Origin: Bretschneidera sinensis | Lineage: Eukaryota > Streptophyta > Magnoliopsida > Brassicales > Akaniaceae | Direction: 5' to 3' | Length of the DNA: 64,000 nucleotides | Assembly: GCA_023935145.1 (NCBI GenBank) | Contig: CM043700.1 | Span: 141,383,328-141,447,327, forward strand | In this document: positions 20,794 to 33,600 of the stretch, one piece after another | Layout: each line of letters opens with the position of its first letter | How positions within the stretch are numbered: the stretch's first letter is position 1 | The notes under the pieces: model-generated | Told to the model about the DNA's origin: nothing | Database searches by the model: none | The model's input: only the letters and a program-made list of their open reading frames with translations | Made by a program: the position numbers and the translations under genes

Positions 20794-23343
20794 ATGGATT
20801 CAGTTGAATCGAACCCTAGCAATGCTCTGTTCCAAACCCTAGATCTCCGACCTCCCTCATCGGAAAACCTAGATTTCTATAACCAAAACTTCCCTCCTCC
20901 GCCTCCTCCAGAAGAAACCCTAGCTCCAGATCACCAAATACCTCTTCCTGATTATCAAGACCCTCCAAATACCCTACCAGATTATCCTCAAGCATCCTCT
21001 GAAAACGGTTCCTTAGCTGCCACCACAAATAATAACCAATCAAACGGCAATAACCAGATCGATACCAACAGTTACGATAATACTTCATGGAAACCCGAGA
21101 TCCTGAAGCCGTTACTGTCCGAGAACGGCGTTACCAAAACGCATAGTGGCACAGACAAGGACCAATCCGGTGGCGAGGAGGAGACCTCAAGCAGGAGGCG
21201 GCGGCGCAGCCGATGGGACCCGCCGGCTGATTCGGACAACCAGAACGCGGAGGGAACTGACGCGGGTGGTGGGAAGAGGAAGCGGAAGTCGCGGTGGGCC
21301 GATGACGAGCCGAAGCCGGTTATTCAGCTCCCTGATTTCATGAAGGATTTCACTGGAGGTATTGAGTTTGACCCCGAAATTCAAGCTCTGAATAGTAGGT
21401 TACTTGAGATTAGTAGAATGTTGCAGTCTGGTTTGCCTTTGGATGATAGACCTGAAGGGCAACGGTCTCCTTCTCCGGAACCTATATATGATAATATGGG
21501 AATTAGGATTAATACTAGAGAGTATCGAGCACGAGAGAGATTGAATAAAGAAAGACAAGAGATAATTTCTCAGATTATTAAGAGGAACCCAGCGTTTAAG
21601 CCGCCCGCAGACTATAGGCCGCCGAAGCTTCAGAAGAAGCTTTACATACCAATGAAGGAATACCCAGGTTACAATTTTATTGGGCTTATTATTGGGCCAA
21701 GGGGGAATACCCAGAAAAGAATGGAGAGGGAGACGGGGGCGAAGATTGTTATTCGGGGTAAAGGGTCGGTGAAAGAGGGTAGGTTGCAGCAGAAGAGGGA
21801 TTTGAAGCCCGACCCTTCAGAGAATGAGGACTTGCATGTTTTGGTTGAGGCTGAGACACAAGAAGCGCTTGATGCTGCCGCAGGGATGGTGGAGAAGCTC
21901 CTGCAGCCTGTGGATGAGGTGCTTAATGAGCATAAAAGGCAACAGCTTAGGGAACTTGCGGCCTTGAATGGTACAATAAGGGATGAAGAGTTTTGTAGGT
22001 TGTGTGGTGAGCCGGGGCACCGGCAGTATGCATGTCCTTCACGTAATAATACTTTTAAGAGTGATGTTCTTTGTAAGATATGCGGTGACGGTGGGCATCC
22101 TACTATTGATTGTCCTGTTAAGGGAACAACAGGAAAGAAAATGGACGATGAGTATCAAAACTTCTTGGCAGAGTTAGGCGGGACTGTTCCTGAATCTTCA
22201 ACTAAGCAAAACCCTACTCTGGCCCTTGGTCCAGGCAGTTCTGGAAGCAATCCACCTTGGGCTAATAATGCAGGGGGCGGTGGGAGTGCACACCCTGGCT
22301 TAGGGTCAACTGTGGTCAAGCCCACCAAGGAATATGATGATACAAATTTGTACATTGGTTACTTGCCACCTACTCTTGATGATGACGGTTTGATACGATT
22401 GTTCACACCTTTTGGTGACATTGTAATGGCTAAGGTTATTAAGGACCGTGTTACTGGATTGAGCAAAGGTTATGGTTTTGTGAAGTATTCTGATGTTCAA
22501 ATGGCCAATAATGCTATTGCTAGCATGAATGGCTATCGCCTAGAGGGTCGGACAATTGCTGTGAGAGTTGCAGGTAAGCCTCCACAGCCCACTGTGCCTC
22601 CTGGCCCCCCCGCATCATCCATGCCAACGTACCCTGTTTCAAGTCAACATGCTGGTGCCTACCCATCTCAACAATTCGCTCATGGTGGTCCCCTTCCTAC
22701 TCCGCCACCTGGGAGCTACGCAGGGACTCCAGTTCCTTGGGGACCACCTATTCCTCACTATGCTCCCTATGCTCCTCCACCTCCTGGGTCGTACGCTCCT
22801 GTCCCTGGTCAACCTATGCCCCCTTATGGCATGCAGTATCCTCCTCCAGTGCAGACTGCTCCCCCAGGTGCCCCATCTCAAACTGCTGGTTCTAGTGAAG
22901 CGCAACAAAGTTTCCCACCAGGAGTGCAATCTGAAAGTGGTACTTCTGCTTCATCTGTCACAGCCAATATCTATGGGAACTCAGTTGCTCCAATGCCTGC
23001 TCCGCCAGCATATCCAACATCTTCGTTAGGGTATTCATCTTATTACAGTGCAGTTCCTCCTCCTCCACCACCAGTGCCCGTCTCCACAGGTGACCATTCA
23101 CAGGGCATGAGTAACGTGCCTTGGGCCTCTAATCCTCCACACTCAACGGCTGATCATTCACAGAGCATGGGTAATTTGCCCTGGGCCCCTAATCCTCCTG
23201 TCTCAACTGCAGACCATTCGCAGAGCATGGGAAACGTTCCATGGGCCCCTAATCCTCCGGGGCCACCTCCAGTTTCATCTGCAGAGAAGACAACATATGG
23301 TGCAGATGCTGAGTATGAGAAGTTCATGGCAGAGATGAAATAA
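20794..23343 (+). CDS. SF1: splicing factor SF1 / branch-point-binding protein
   Basis: A single-exon 849-residue protein. Order of parts: Pro-rich N-terminus; U2AF-ligand-like motifs [11 protein letters not shown] and [14 protein letters not shown] (about residues 135-175); an SPSP phosphorylation motif near 225; the KH-QUA2 RNA-binding domain with [15 protein letters not shown] (about 285-385); two CCHC zinc knuckles [14 protein letters not shown] and [14 protein letters not shown] (about 398-440); an RRM ([11 protein letters not shown] to [10 protein letters not shown], about 515-590); and a long Pro/Gly/Tyr-rich tail. SF1 recognises the intron branch point and hands over to U2 snRNP with U2AF. 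The RRM is the plant hallmark, as in Arabidopsis At5g51300. The ATG at 20794 is the first methionine; the frame runs seven codons further upstream from a TTG without an ATG. A 20-residue unit is repeated three times near the C-terminus. Confidence 0.96.
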   Translation: MDSVESNPSNALFQTLDLRPPSSENLDFYNQNFPPPPPPEETLAPDHQIPLPDYQDPPNTLPDYPQASSENGSLAATTNNNQSNGNNQIDTNSYDNTSWKPEILKPLLSENGVTKTHSGTDKDQSGGEEETSSRRRRRSRWDPPADSDNQNAEGTDAGGGKRKRKSRWADDEPKPVIQLPDFMKDFTGGIEFDPEIQALNSRLLEISRMLQSGLPLDDRPEGQRSPSPEPIYDNMGIRINTREYRARERLNKERQEIISQIIKRNPAFKPPADYRPPKLQKKLYIPMKEYPGYNFIGLIIGPRGNTQKRMERETGAKIVIRGKGSVKEGRLQQKRDLKPDPSENEDLHVLVEAETQEALDAAAGMVEKLLQPVDEVLNEHKRQQLRELAALNGTIRDEEFCRLCGEPGHRQYACPSRNNTFKSDVLCKICGDGGHPTIDCPVKGTTGKKMDDEYQNFLAELGGTVPESSTKQNPTLALGPGSSGSNPPWANNAGGGGSAHPGLGSTVVKPTKEYDDTNLYIGYLPPTLDDDGLIRLFTPFGDIVMAKVIKDRVTGLSKGYGFVKYSDVQMANNAIASMNGYRLEGRTIAVRVAGKPPQPTVPPGPPASSMPTYPVSSQHAGAYPSQQFAHGGPLPTPPPGSYAGTPVPWGPPIPHYAPYAPPPPGSYAPVPGQPMPPYGMQYPPPVQTAPPGAPSQTAGSSEAQQSFPPGVQSESGTSASSVTANIYGNSVAPMPAPPAYPTSSLGYSSYYSAVPPPPPPVPVSTGDHSQGMSNVPWASNPPHSTADHSQSMGNLPWAPNPPVSTADHSQSMGNVPWAPNPPGPPPVSSAEKTTYGADAEYEKFMAEMK
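23091..23270 (+). repeat. three 60-bp in-frame repeats in the SF1 tail
   Basis: Units start at 23091, 23151 and 23211 with 60-bp period. Each encodes DHSQ(G/S)M(S/G)N(V/L)PWA(S/P)NPP plus a short Ser/Thr linker. They lie in the Pro-rich C-terminus outside all folded domains. Confidence 0.92.
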
Positions 23344-26300
23344 TGTGGGTCCTATACAGTTTTGCTCCCAGGTTGAGAGGTAATGCACTAAATCTGCTTG
23401 CTTCATCTATTTATATGCATGTCATTTGTAGAATTTGTATGTTGGCTTGAATGAACTATTACTCTGACCATTTTGTGGTCACCTGAAGATGCCAAGTATG
23501 GCCTTATCATAGTTATCATAATCTTACAAATCAGGATTGGATTTGTACTACTCGATACAATTCAGGACACTATTCGAATTGGTACGTCGAATTTATGTTG
23601 ATCCTGAAATTTGTATCAATTCGTAAGATTCACCCAATGTTTAGAGCTAGAATAAACATAGTTCTTTATTTTTTCTTCTTTTAAAAATTTAGGATTCTAA
23701 TGCTTTTTGTGATCAAACAAATAGAGGCATATAGAATTCATATCTTTGATTTCAATCCATAATAGTATTAAGTATAGTAATACTATTATTTTATTTTGTT
23801 TTATTAAATTATTTATTAATTTATTATGTTGTTTCTATCTTAATTATTGTTTGTTAGCTGTTAGTAAATTACTATTATATGAATATAATTTGTTAATTAG
23901 ATTAGATCATGGTGAGATTCGGATTGACATCACTTGTTTAAAGACACATCTTTCTAATTGGTCACATAATTATTCAATATATGTTAAAATATTTCATTTT
24001 TATCTTATATGTCAATTTAAATTGATTTTAAGAATTTGTACTGAATGTTGCTATTCGATTCGATTCTCGATTTACAAAATCGAGATTTCGATTCACGATT
24101 TGAATCTCTATTTGGCAACTATGGGCCTGATAGGCCTTTAATTGACTGACCGACATGCTTGGTAATACAAAATTTCATAAGTCATTACATTTTAAGAAAA
24201 AATTTCCTAAGGCATCCTTTTCATTGTTAGAATATGTTTGAGAGGGTTTAGACTTAGTAATTCCTGCCTTCACAGTTTGGTGTGCATGTAGTGAAGATGT
24301 GAGTATATGCTGTAGTAATTGAAATTTTCTCTACCAGAGCATATAATTTTATGAGAGCCACTTGGAGCAAAATTTAATCCTGTATAGGTTGATGATTTCT
24401 ATTTTGTGCCATCTTTATCCAAATTTTAGTTCTGACAAAAATTTGGTTCTTGTTGTAGCTGACATACTTGTAATTAACTTTCATAGGGGGAAACTGCATA
24501 TAGTAATGCCAGATACTTATGATTTACATATCTTTGTGGAAGAAACATTCATCTGCCATATACTATTTAGGTTCACCTTGCGGACAATTATTCTTACAAT
24601 TATATTTCGACATCAAATTGTGTACTCCATAGTTGTGTTGTTTTGTTTCCTATTTGTTTGTTGGACATCTATTGGCTCCTGTATCGTGTGCTAAACTGTT
24701 GATACATGACTGGTGGTAGCAACAAGAGGTATGTTTTTGCCTTTTTATTTGGCTCTATTCTAGTATTGGAATTCTCACATTTGCTTTTTGTATATTTGAA
24801 GGATTGTTTTTAGAGGTACGAAGTGATGACACTTCGTAAGTATGTAAACTTGTCCTCTTCTAATGGAGCATTGGGTGCCGGACCTCATGCCAAATTTTAA
24901 ATACTTCTAAAAAAATTTGCTTTTGCTGCTATCTTTTGTCATTGTATTGGGATGCTTTAAAACTCACATTGTCCACCTCTTCTCCTGGATATAATTTCCT
25001 TTATTTTTGTGTGTTTCCTGGCTCTTTGTTGCTCAATTTAATTTGCTTTGTATGAAATATGAGCATTGTCAACCTAAGCGCTACATTATTATTTTTATAT
25101 TGCGCTTACATTTCTTAACCTTTTTCTTTGTCATTATTGTACAAATTTTCAGGCCTGATGTTTCTTGGAGCTCTTGTGAACCTGATTTCTTACCTCTTGC
25201 TTGTTGGAAGTTTGGGACTCACTTCTTTAACCTTGCTGTACTGTTATGACATTTGCAGAAATTTGGGCTAGAAGTTCAGTTCATTCAGTCACACTGCAGA
25301 AAAGCCATCAGAAGTTCATTACCGTTAATAATAATAATAATATTTGTTGCTCTTTTGTAGGACTAAAGTCTATGGATTCTTATTGCCTCTTATATTTTGT
25401 CTGGTTGCTAATGTTCTTCTATGGATAGTATGTTCAACTGTCTTCAGCAACTGGTTACTGACGATGTTTGTTGTTATGTTTCATTTCTTTTGGAGCTATA
25501 TTACTACATTGTTGGTTGCTTAGTTCTTTTATTTATTTTCACATGATGATACCCATCTTGTTGTGAGGATACTTAATTTTGCTAATGATTCTGAAGCTTC
25601 CTTGGCATTCTGTTCTCATGTCCTTGTACAGAAGGTGATAATGCCTCCGAATTTGAAGGCATATGGGTATGTGGAAGATATTTTTCAACTTTTTTACAGT
25701 TTCTGTGCAAACAATTTGTCTGCAGTGTTATTCTGATGTCTCTTTCTAGTTTTCTGTGGCAGGTGAAAATCTGGCTAATGGTTGAGATTTTAATATTTCA
25801 TGATGCTATCTCTTGACCTAATTTTGTTTTATAATTCGTTAGACTAGTAAATAACCAACATTTGCTTGAGGTTTCTTAGGGTATTTACTAACTATGACCA
25901 CAATTATGGTGAATGCATTTTAATTGTTTAATTTGATAATTTGAGGTAGGAAGAAGATCCATTACAAGGAAGCGTGGTAGAAAGTTGAGAGCACAAGAGT
26001 TGGTTAAAAAAAGAAATTAGCATAGTACATAGAAGATAAATGATTGATCTATATTACAATAGAAAGGGGATCCTGCTTATAATGCTCAAAAACCAATTTC
26101 ATGTAATGGCAAGCTTGTAATTTATGGAGGGTTTTTGAAGTGGGTCTATGTCTGAGTTTATGGGACGTCATTTATAGCTTGATTGATTTATTGGATACAG
26201 CTATTAGTAACCAATGTTCATCACAAGTTGGTTTTTGGGTCTTGGGAGTTTGAGCTGTCTTCCCTTGACGAGAAATGGCTTGATGATTATGTATTCGGTA

Positions 26301-29100
26301 ATAGAGATCTTATGATACGGTATCTGTCAAACCTCACCTTGTCCCTTTCGCATAGGCTATTGGACTTATTATGTTTGCTTAAAATATTTTGTTGTAGCTA
26401 TTGCATTTAAAATTTTATTAACTATAATTTGTTTATGGGGTATATAAGTTAAGAGCTTTGTTCTTCTTTCGTTATTTTTAATTTTCTTATTAGATATTTC
26501 GAATTAATTTATTCCTGTCCGTTAACCAATATGCTACTACGTGCGGACATTTGTGGTCACCCATGTGGCTTGGTATTCATATATTTCCGGTTATTATTTT
26601 GGAGGTTATCTTTACAATTGGTATTGTCATGGGGACATTTTCATTTTTATGCTCTCCTGCCAATATTTGCAGTTTGTTGTTGATTATTACTTGCCTTTTT
26701 GCGTGCTTATATCTTACCCTTGGGTGAAGCAGATTTCACTACTTTCTTGTTCTTAAGAAGCTTTTAACTGATTGTAATTATGCCTTCCGTATATGAATTG
26801 TGTAGAGTATTAGGCTGTGTTGATGCTTTTATATTCTTTAATCCTTGTGAGCTAATTTGCATGCTTTCAAAATTTACTTTTATGTGCCACATCATTCAAT
26901 TTTAGAGTAAGTGTACCTTTTGTCAATGATTTGCATACATTCTTTGCCAACTAACATCATGTTGTAAAAAGGTTATAAGATTTCAATTACAGACCAGGTG
27001 ACTTTGTCTAATCAGTTGCTGATTAGAACATTAATGTGCCTTGAAAGTGCATGCTTATCTATTTTTGATAAATACAGGGCATAATATTGAGTTGCATATT
27101 AGTTCTATTATTGTTTTTAATTTTTAATATTGAAATTGCTGGACTAGTGGACTGATCCTGATATATATGTACTGTTTATTTTCTGTTGCAACCTTTTGTT
27201 TTCAAACTGACATCCGTATTTTCTGATGTGTTTAATATTTATCTTCTGGTTTTTACATTATCTTTATATGTTGGATTGTTACTTGCTTGACCTTTCAAAC
27301 CCTTAGATTGCTTACAACTCCTGGATGGGTAATTTTGCTGCTTCTCCTTTTATGCTTTGACCTGGATGTTAGATTCAGAGATTTTCTAGGAATTTCAGAA
27401 GGTTCGTTTTTATTTATGCTCTGATTATTAAGTAATTAAGTTGTATTGATGACTATTACTTCCCTAATCCTTATCATTGAAGTCGTCTGTCTTTTGAGGG
27501 ATTTTACCTCTCATGCTTTTTCTAAGCTTATGCAGCTTTTGTCTTTTCATGGGTATGGGTAGGCATGTTTTGCAGTTCAGGAAGAAGGTTTTGCAAAGTA
27601 TGTATTTAGTGCTGAACCAACAAACATTGCAACTTTAGTTGACTTGCTGCAGTTGAGAATTTATTGATGACATTATTATATGTCATACCAGCAAGATAAT
27701 GGCTTTCTGATGTATTGAACAACCATTGGTCTACACGATGCAAGTGTTGTAGCCTTCAGCATAAAGGGATACTCCTATGCTTTTCTGATTTTGGTGTTTT
27801 CTGTTTAACCATATCTAACCTTGTGTAAAAGTTGGTCAGGATTTTCCTCTTTGACATGGTAAGAAGTTCTGCAAGGGTATTTGTTGCTGTCACAAGCTTT
27901 CTGGACCCGTCAAAAGGGAGGATATTTGGTGCATCAGCTACTGCTTATTTAGTACTACTTTAGCTCAATTCTTCTAGGTAGGGCCTTTTTGTGTGTTGAG
28001 GGGAGTATGGGGAGACGGCACACAAGGATTTGTGGGGTGAGGTTCTAGTAATGAGCTGGAAACCAAACGTTTCCTCCAGTAGCTTAGGTAGTTTATTTAC
28101 TGTATATGATTGTTTTACAAGTGAAACGATACTTACTGGTTTGGAGTTTTAACTTAATTCTTTCATCAATACCTCAGTAAGCATAACTGCATTATTTCTA
28201 TTGGCGTGGATGTTTCTAATTGTAGATTTGTCACTAGTGGACCTAGTTTCTTGCTTGGAGTGTGCTGTTTGATTGTTTGAAGTTGTTTTCATTGCCCCAT
28301 ATCATTGCCTGATTATTATATCAAGTGTTGCCTCTCTATGAAGTAGTCTAGATTTTCGCTTTGTGTAGTTGGTAGCATAAAATTAAACAATGTTTGATGT
28401 CCATCTAGGATGTTATGCGACATGTCATGTTTTGGGCCTGTCATAATGTTTTCTTATGAAACTGATGGAGCAGGCTGTGTCGCCGTGCAACATGCTTGCG
28501 TAATCTGTCACATATTAACTCCTTTTGGTGTTTCGTATCGGAGATCCAAATTTAATTCCATTTTCTATATAAAAAAAAAGAGCAGTGAAACTCTCATCTC
28601 CTATTTGGGTTTATTTAAAGGTTAAATCCGCTTCATTGAACTCCCTTTTTCTTTCCTAACATTCAACAGCGTGTGTGTCACTCTGGTTTGCTATATGAGA
28701 TGATTGGAAAGTGAAAGTCTAAATGAATTAATTGTTTGTTATTTTTTTGTTCACTTTTTCATATTTTTACTGGAAGCATTTCAAATTTTTCTATCTTTAC
28801 TGTTTTTTTTCTGGTTCATCATCTTCCTTTTAACTTATTTTTTTCCTACTAGAGTCCAAGGGTTTTGTTTGATTCAACCCCAAAGAAATGAGTAGAATGA
28901 TGTCAATAAATGATGATTTATTTCAGCACCATGGTGCTTTATTGCCGCATGTTTAATCATCCCTGCCAATTAGCATTGCAGTTATCTGAAACGAGAGTAG
29001 TGTATTTCTTATTACCTTTCTGTCTTTTTCCATTCACCGAGTGGTTCATTATGTAATCCGAGTTTCTTTGTGTCTCCGTATGTCATCAATACAATGAATG
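23344..29100 (+). other. long T-rich, intron-like region behind SF1
   Basis: About 5.7 kb without a credible protein frame. The plus strand is strongly T-rich with scattered TGCAG, TTTCAG and TACAG acceptor-like and GTATGT/GTAAGT-like donor sites, which is the composition of transcribed plant introns. Candidate donors lie near 23381 (GAGAGGTAATGC) and 24729 (AAGAGGTATGTT); acceptor-like sites lie near 25151 and 25630. It may be a 3' UTR of SF1 split by introns, or a separate non-coding transcript. At 23480-24130 the sequence is rich in ATTCGATTCG-type words and may be a decayed repeat insertion. Confidence 0.45.
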
Positions 29101-30669
29101 ACCTTTAGCAAATATTATATATATACAAATTGCTATAACATTATAACATAACTATTTAACGACTATAGATTTGAAAATCTCTCTTATAAATAATTTTTTT
29201 TATTTAAATATTTAATTAGGTATCCTGTATTTTTATTTATTACGATAAAACAATTTTAAATTTTTATATTTATATTTATTTTATAAAAAAATCCCTTGCA
29301 GCTAATTACTACAACAAAATAAGATAACATAATATTAGACCGGAAAACATGTTGACTGTAGCATGTTCTGTTTATACCACGTGGCCAGAGACTGACACGA
29401 GGAATGAAACGAAAGTGAAATTCTTGATTACTAGGGTGTAAATTTGTATTTAAAAACTTGATGGGTAATTTTTGATAATTTATTGATTTATGTACATGTT
29501 CAATTAATATTGTTAATAAATTTTTTAAAAATTAACAATCAAATTTTCAGTCAAGATTTACATTTGGCACAATCAAGATTTTTTTAAAACAAAAAGAGAA
29601 TTAACAATAAAAAAAAATAGGCCTTTCAAAAATAAATAAATAAAAATGGTGCTACTTGTGGATACATTTAAAATAACAATTCTTGTGTAGGATCGGTTTT
29701 ATAAAACCTTTCAAAAACAATTTCAATCCCATTATGGCATAAAATACTATTTTATTTTTTTACTCATATTTTAAATTAGACAACACAATGTAACTCATAT
29801 TTTATTTTTTTACTTCATATTTTAAACTGGATAACACAATGTGATTGGTTGAGTTTTAGAAGAGTTTTGGATAAAATAGTTTTGCAGCGGAATATTAGGT
29901 ACTTACTGATTCGATCCAAAACTTTTTAGTATTTAGACTATTTTCCAGTTCTTTACACTTTAATCTCGCTTGAAGTTGGATTTTTATCACAACCTATGAA
30001 TCTTTTTGTCTCCCTAAAGAAAGTTCTCCCTCTCAAATCTCTTTCTCTAAATTTTCTAACAGCATTTTCTTGCTTGTAAACGTACATTTATATACTGCAG
30101 AGAGTGATTAATTTCAGTTGAAACATCAAAGAATTGCATGCATTCAATTGTCTCTTGATGAAAGGTTAAATGAGCGGGTTGGGTCGCCCATCATGAATGT
30201 TTAACCCAACCTAGATTTCCTACACTTTGTAAAATCGATCTTATACAATAATTTTTTCCACTAAGACTATGAAGATAAAATAATATTTTATGATATAATG
30301 TGATTTGAGAAATTTTAAAAAGCTATATAAGACCTATCGTACACAAGAATTAGTCATAAAAAATATTCATATTCTAAATTTCTTGCGGTGAACAGTGCAA
30401 TCGGTAATTAAGAAATTAATAATAATTATTTTTCCCTTTAATATTGGAAAATTAATTCGAAATCAATTAATATTGGAAAATTATCAGCCCTTATTTAGAG
30501 ATAAATTAATAAAGTTCGCGCAACCCTAACACGTCGCATTATAACCTCGATGGTTAGGATGGTTCGGTGTTGTTTTGGGTCTGCGGTTCGAGTCATTTGT
30601 TCTTCATTTTCACTCACTCCATTTTTTCCTTTTTTTTTTTATCTTCTTCTTCCTGTAATCGCAGCTACC
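29101..30669. other. AT-rich intergenic DNA upstream of RPC4
   Basis: Low-complexity AT DNA without a gene. A duplicated stretch holds ATTTTTTTACTCATATTTTA (about 29755) and a near copy (about 29805), each followed by a GACAACACAATGT-like word. The last 130 bases hold the tRNA-like boxes described separately. Confidence 0.45.
30551..30640 (+). promoter_or_regulatory. tRNA-like A box, B box and T-run before RPC4
   Basis: TGGTTAGGATGG (30551-30562) matches 10 of 12 positions of the Pol III A-box consensus. GGTTCGAGTCA (30585-30595) matches 10 of 11 of the B box. T6 and T10-plus runs follow at 30622 and 30630, as Pol III terminators would. The sequence does not fold into a tRNA: the T-stem pairs poorly. 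It may be a tRNA or SINE relic or a chance match. Confidence 0.35.
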
Positions 30670-33600
30670 ATGAATCAAGATGGTCCTTCTTCTGATCGCG
30701 GAAAGGTATTATTATTATTTATTCTTAAATTTCATCTGTTTTCTTTCATTAGCGCCCCTTTAGTTTCACTGCAAATCCATATCCGAACAAAATTTCATTG
30801 CAAATTTGCTCTTTGGTGATTTCGTCTATGCAGCGCCGGTTTATTCCGAAAGCTCCAAAACCGTCTAGAAGGACCAAACCACCTGTTCCCAAAACGTACT
30901 ACTTTCTTTTGTTTCCCCTTTTTTCCTTGTGTTTTCTTTGCTTCCATTTTGATGCCATATGCAATTTTAATTGTTGTATTTGTTGTTAAATACAGTGAAG
31001 AGGTTGATGAAGAGAGAGAAGCTGCCGAAGCCCGGAGTATCCTCAACCGCGTCACTGTACGCACCTCTTTTCTTAAATGATTTCACATTTTTATACACTC
31101 GTTTTATATTTTTCGGTGGTGTTTAATTTTTCTTTTTTTAAAAATATTTTTTAAGCTTACTTTTCTATATTTAAATTTATCATAAAAATCTGCTTTTACT
31201 TGGTATTTCTTTCCGAAAATTTTACCTTATTTCATCTAATTCCCAATAGGAACGGCATGCGATAAATGGATTGAGATAAGGTCTTTAATATTGTGAACAC
31301 TAGGGAATGTTTGGTTCTAGCGTCAAATAATGGGTTCTTGTTTAAAGAGAAAATGGTGTGGATATGAGCTTCTGATTAATTGTGGAGTATATTATCTTAC
31401 AACCAAGTTTGGCCCACTTTTGGGAAGCACAATCTTTTTATTTTTATTATTTTTTGATAAACATAATCTTTTTATTTCATGGTTTTCTAAAATAAAAAAC
31501 TCTTTTGAGCTGGTTGCTGGAGGTAAGTTTTAATCTTTATGGGGTGTGCAAAATTTTGGTAAATACTTTCTGGATGTGATATATGAGGAAACTTTTAGTC
31601 AAGATGAACCTATGATCTAACAGTAACACGGTAGCCATTAAGAGAGACTCATTAATTTGTTACAGAGGTGATGAGTGCAAAAATAATCATAGTGTTAAAA
31701 GAAAAAAAAGGAGTAGTAGAATGTTAAATGACATTAGTTAGGTTGGCGACATTGTTTTATTTTTCAAGAATTAGGGGTGAGGGGATTCAAACTTGAGACC
31801 TCAGATATGGTTGCCAATTGGGCTATGCCCAAACCACAGTTAGGTTGGTGCCGCTGACCAAACGTTTTAACATCAAAATAATGCATGACAGCATGAGGCA
31901 CCTATCTGGCTTAGTTGTTGTTCTAGGTTCTATAGTTTTTGGAAAGCTTTGCAGTCATATTGGACAAATTACATTATTTCAGCACCTTTAATGTGGAGGG
32001 TTATTTGAATTTCTGTGAAAAAAAAAAAAAAAAAAGGAATTTGAAAGAGTTTTTCTTCTTTTCTTTTGTTGTGAGGAAGATGGACTTTGGTTATTTTTCT
32101 TTGCAGTTCAAACTAACCGTGAGACAAGATTTTCAAGTTTCAACACCATGCTGCGTGGCTCAGTTTGATAGGGACTGGATTGTGGGCTTTAGATTTTTCT
32201 GATAGCTTTTGTTATTATTTGGGGCCTAAAAGAAAATGAAAAAGAAAAAAAAGTGACATTAAATGGCATTGATCGAGTGTTTAGCCTTATTTAAAATGAA
32301 AATTCTAAGTTACTACTACCATATTATTTCCACTAAACACATACTCTTGAAGTGAAAATTGATTTGTTTCTCACTGCATTTACAGGCAAACCTCACGCGA
32401 CAAGGACCTAAAGTCGAAAAGAATTGTAATTTCTCATTTGCTTGTGCTTTTATATTCTTTACATACTATTGCTACTTGCTAGTAATCATATTAGAGGTTG
32501 GTCATCTGGAGCACTGTCTTGTCTTACAGTAGAATTGGACTAGTAATGTTGTGCATTACATCTAAAGTAGAGTAATTTTGTGGCTGAAATTTTTGTCCAC
32601 AATGATTTCTTTGACTACCCTTCATTGTCTCAGTTGGATGGACTGTTTGGTAGAGTAGTTGAAAGTGAAGGACAGCATATCGTTGCATTGATTTTTTGTT
32701 TCCCGAATTTGCATTGAAAATAGTAGCCTTTACACCGAGCCCTTTTGTTAAGAAAAAGAGGGGGAAAAGAGTACTATGATTTCGTGAGAATTGCATTGTC
32801 TTTATATTGTTTTAGCTGAAAGATCTAGCTTTTAAAAACTCACTGTCTAATTATTATTTCCTATTTTTATTAGAATGCATCATGGGAATTAACATTATTA
32901 GATCATGGGCTTGAGTTGTTGGTAATAGACCTAAAAGCATATAATTTTAGCTATCAACTTGATATTCCTTTTGTTTTGAGTAGCACATAGAAGAAGTAAT
33001 TAGCTTTTTTTTAACTTTCCATTTTGTTTCGAACTTTTCAAATGATGATGGGGTTGGGGGGTGGGGGGGAATAATTTTGGAAATCAAATATTTATCTTTA
33101 GTTGTTAGATATATCAAAATTCTTTGCCCTTAGGATGTGCTTATGTGTGCAAGTTTCCATACTACAGTAGCTGGATTGAAGTATGGTGCATATTGCTCAA
33201 AACATGGCAAATATAAACGGCATATCATGATTCTTTTGTGGCACCTGAACCAATAATAGAGGCACTGATGTCAGGCCTCCAGCACGGGGACGCCAAAACA
33301 ATCGAAATATGATGTGCCTCAGAGTTGTCTTAATAGGTTGGAATAAGAGATTATGCTTTTAATGAAATTGGAGTACCTTGCTAGATGAACAACCAAAATA
33401 GAAAATCAAGATGGCAGAATGTGAAGTATTACTGTTATCATGTGTGCTCGTGTCAATGCTCAATCCTGCAGCTTCAGTGCAAGTTGCATTTGGTTATGGA
33501 GCCACATCGTCAACCACTTTAAGGTCATTTGGTGTTCGTAGGGATGGGAATGGTGTTAGAAGCACTGACTTAGGACTAAAAGGTTCTACTGATGATGATG

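Noticed and set aside
23746..28895. Several 60-131 codon plus-strand frames behind SF1
   Set aside because: They are rich in Phe, Leu, Ile and Cys because of T-rich DNA, lack conserved motifs, and look like intron translation.
30541..30615. Functional tRNA gene
   Set aside because: A and B boxes are present, but no acceptor stem and no good T or anticodon stem can be formed.
30550..30669. RPC4 start at the upstream ATG 30550
   Set aside because: The extra 40 residues are hydrophobic and Phe/Ser-rich, unlike the basic N-terminus of the subunit, and the ATG at 30670 has normal leader sequence before it.
33411..33471. Gene start at ATG 33411
   Set aside because: This is intron 4 of RPC4; the acceptor at 33471 joins in phase to exon 4 and restores the SSVQVAFG block.
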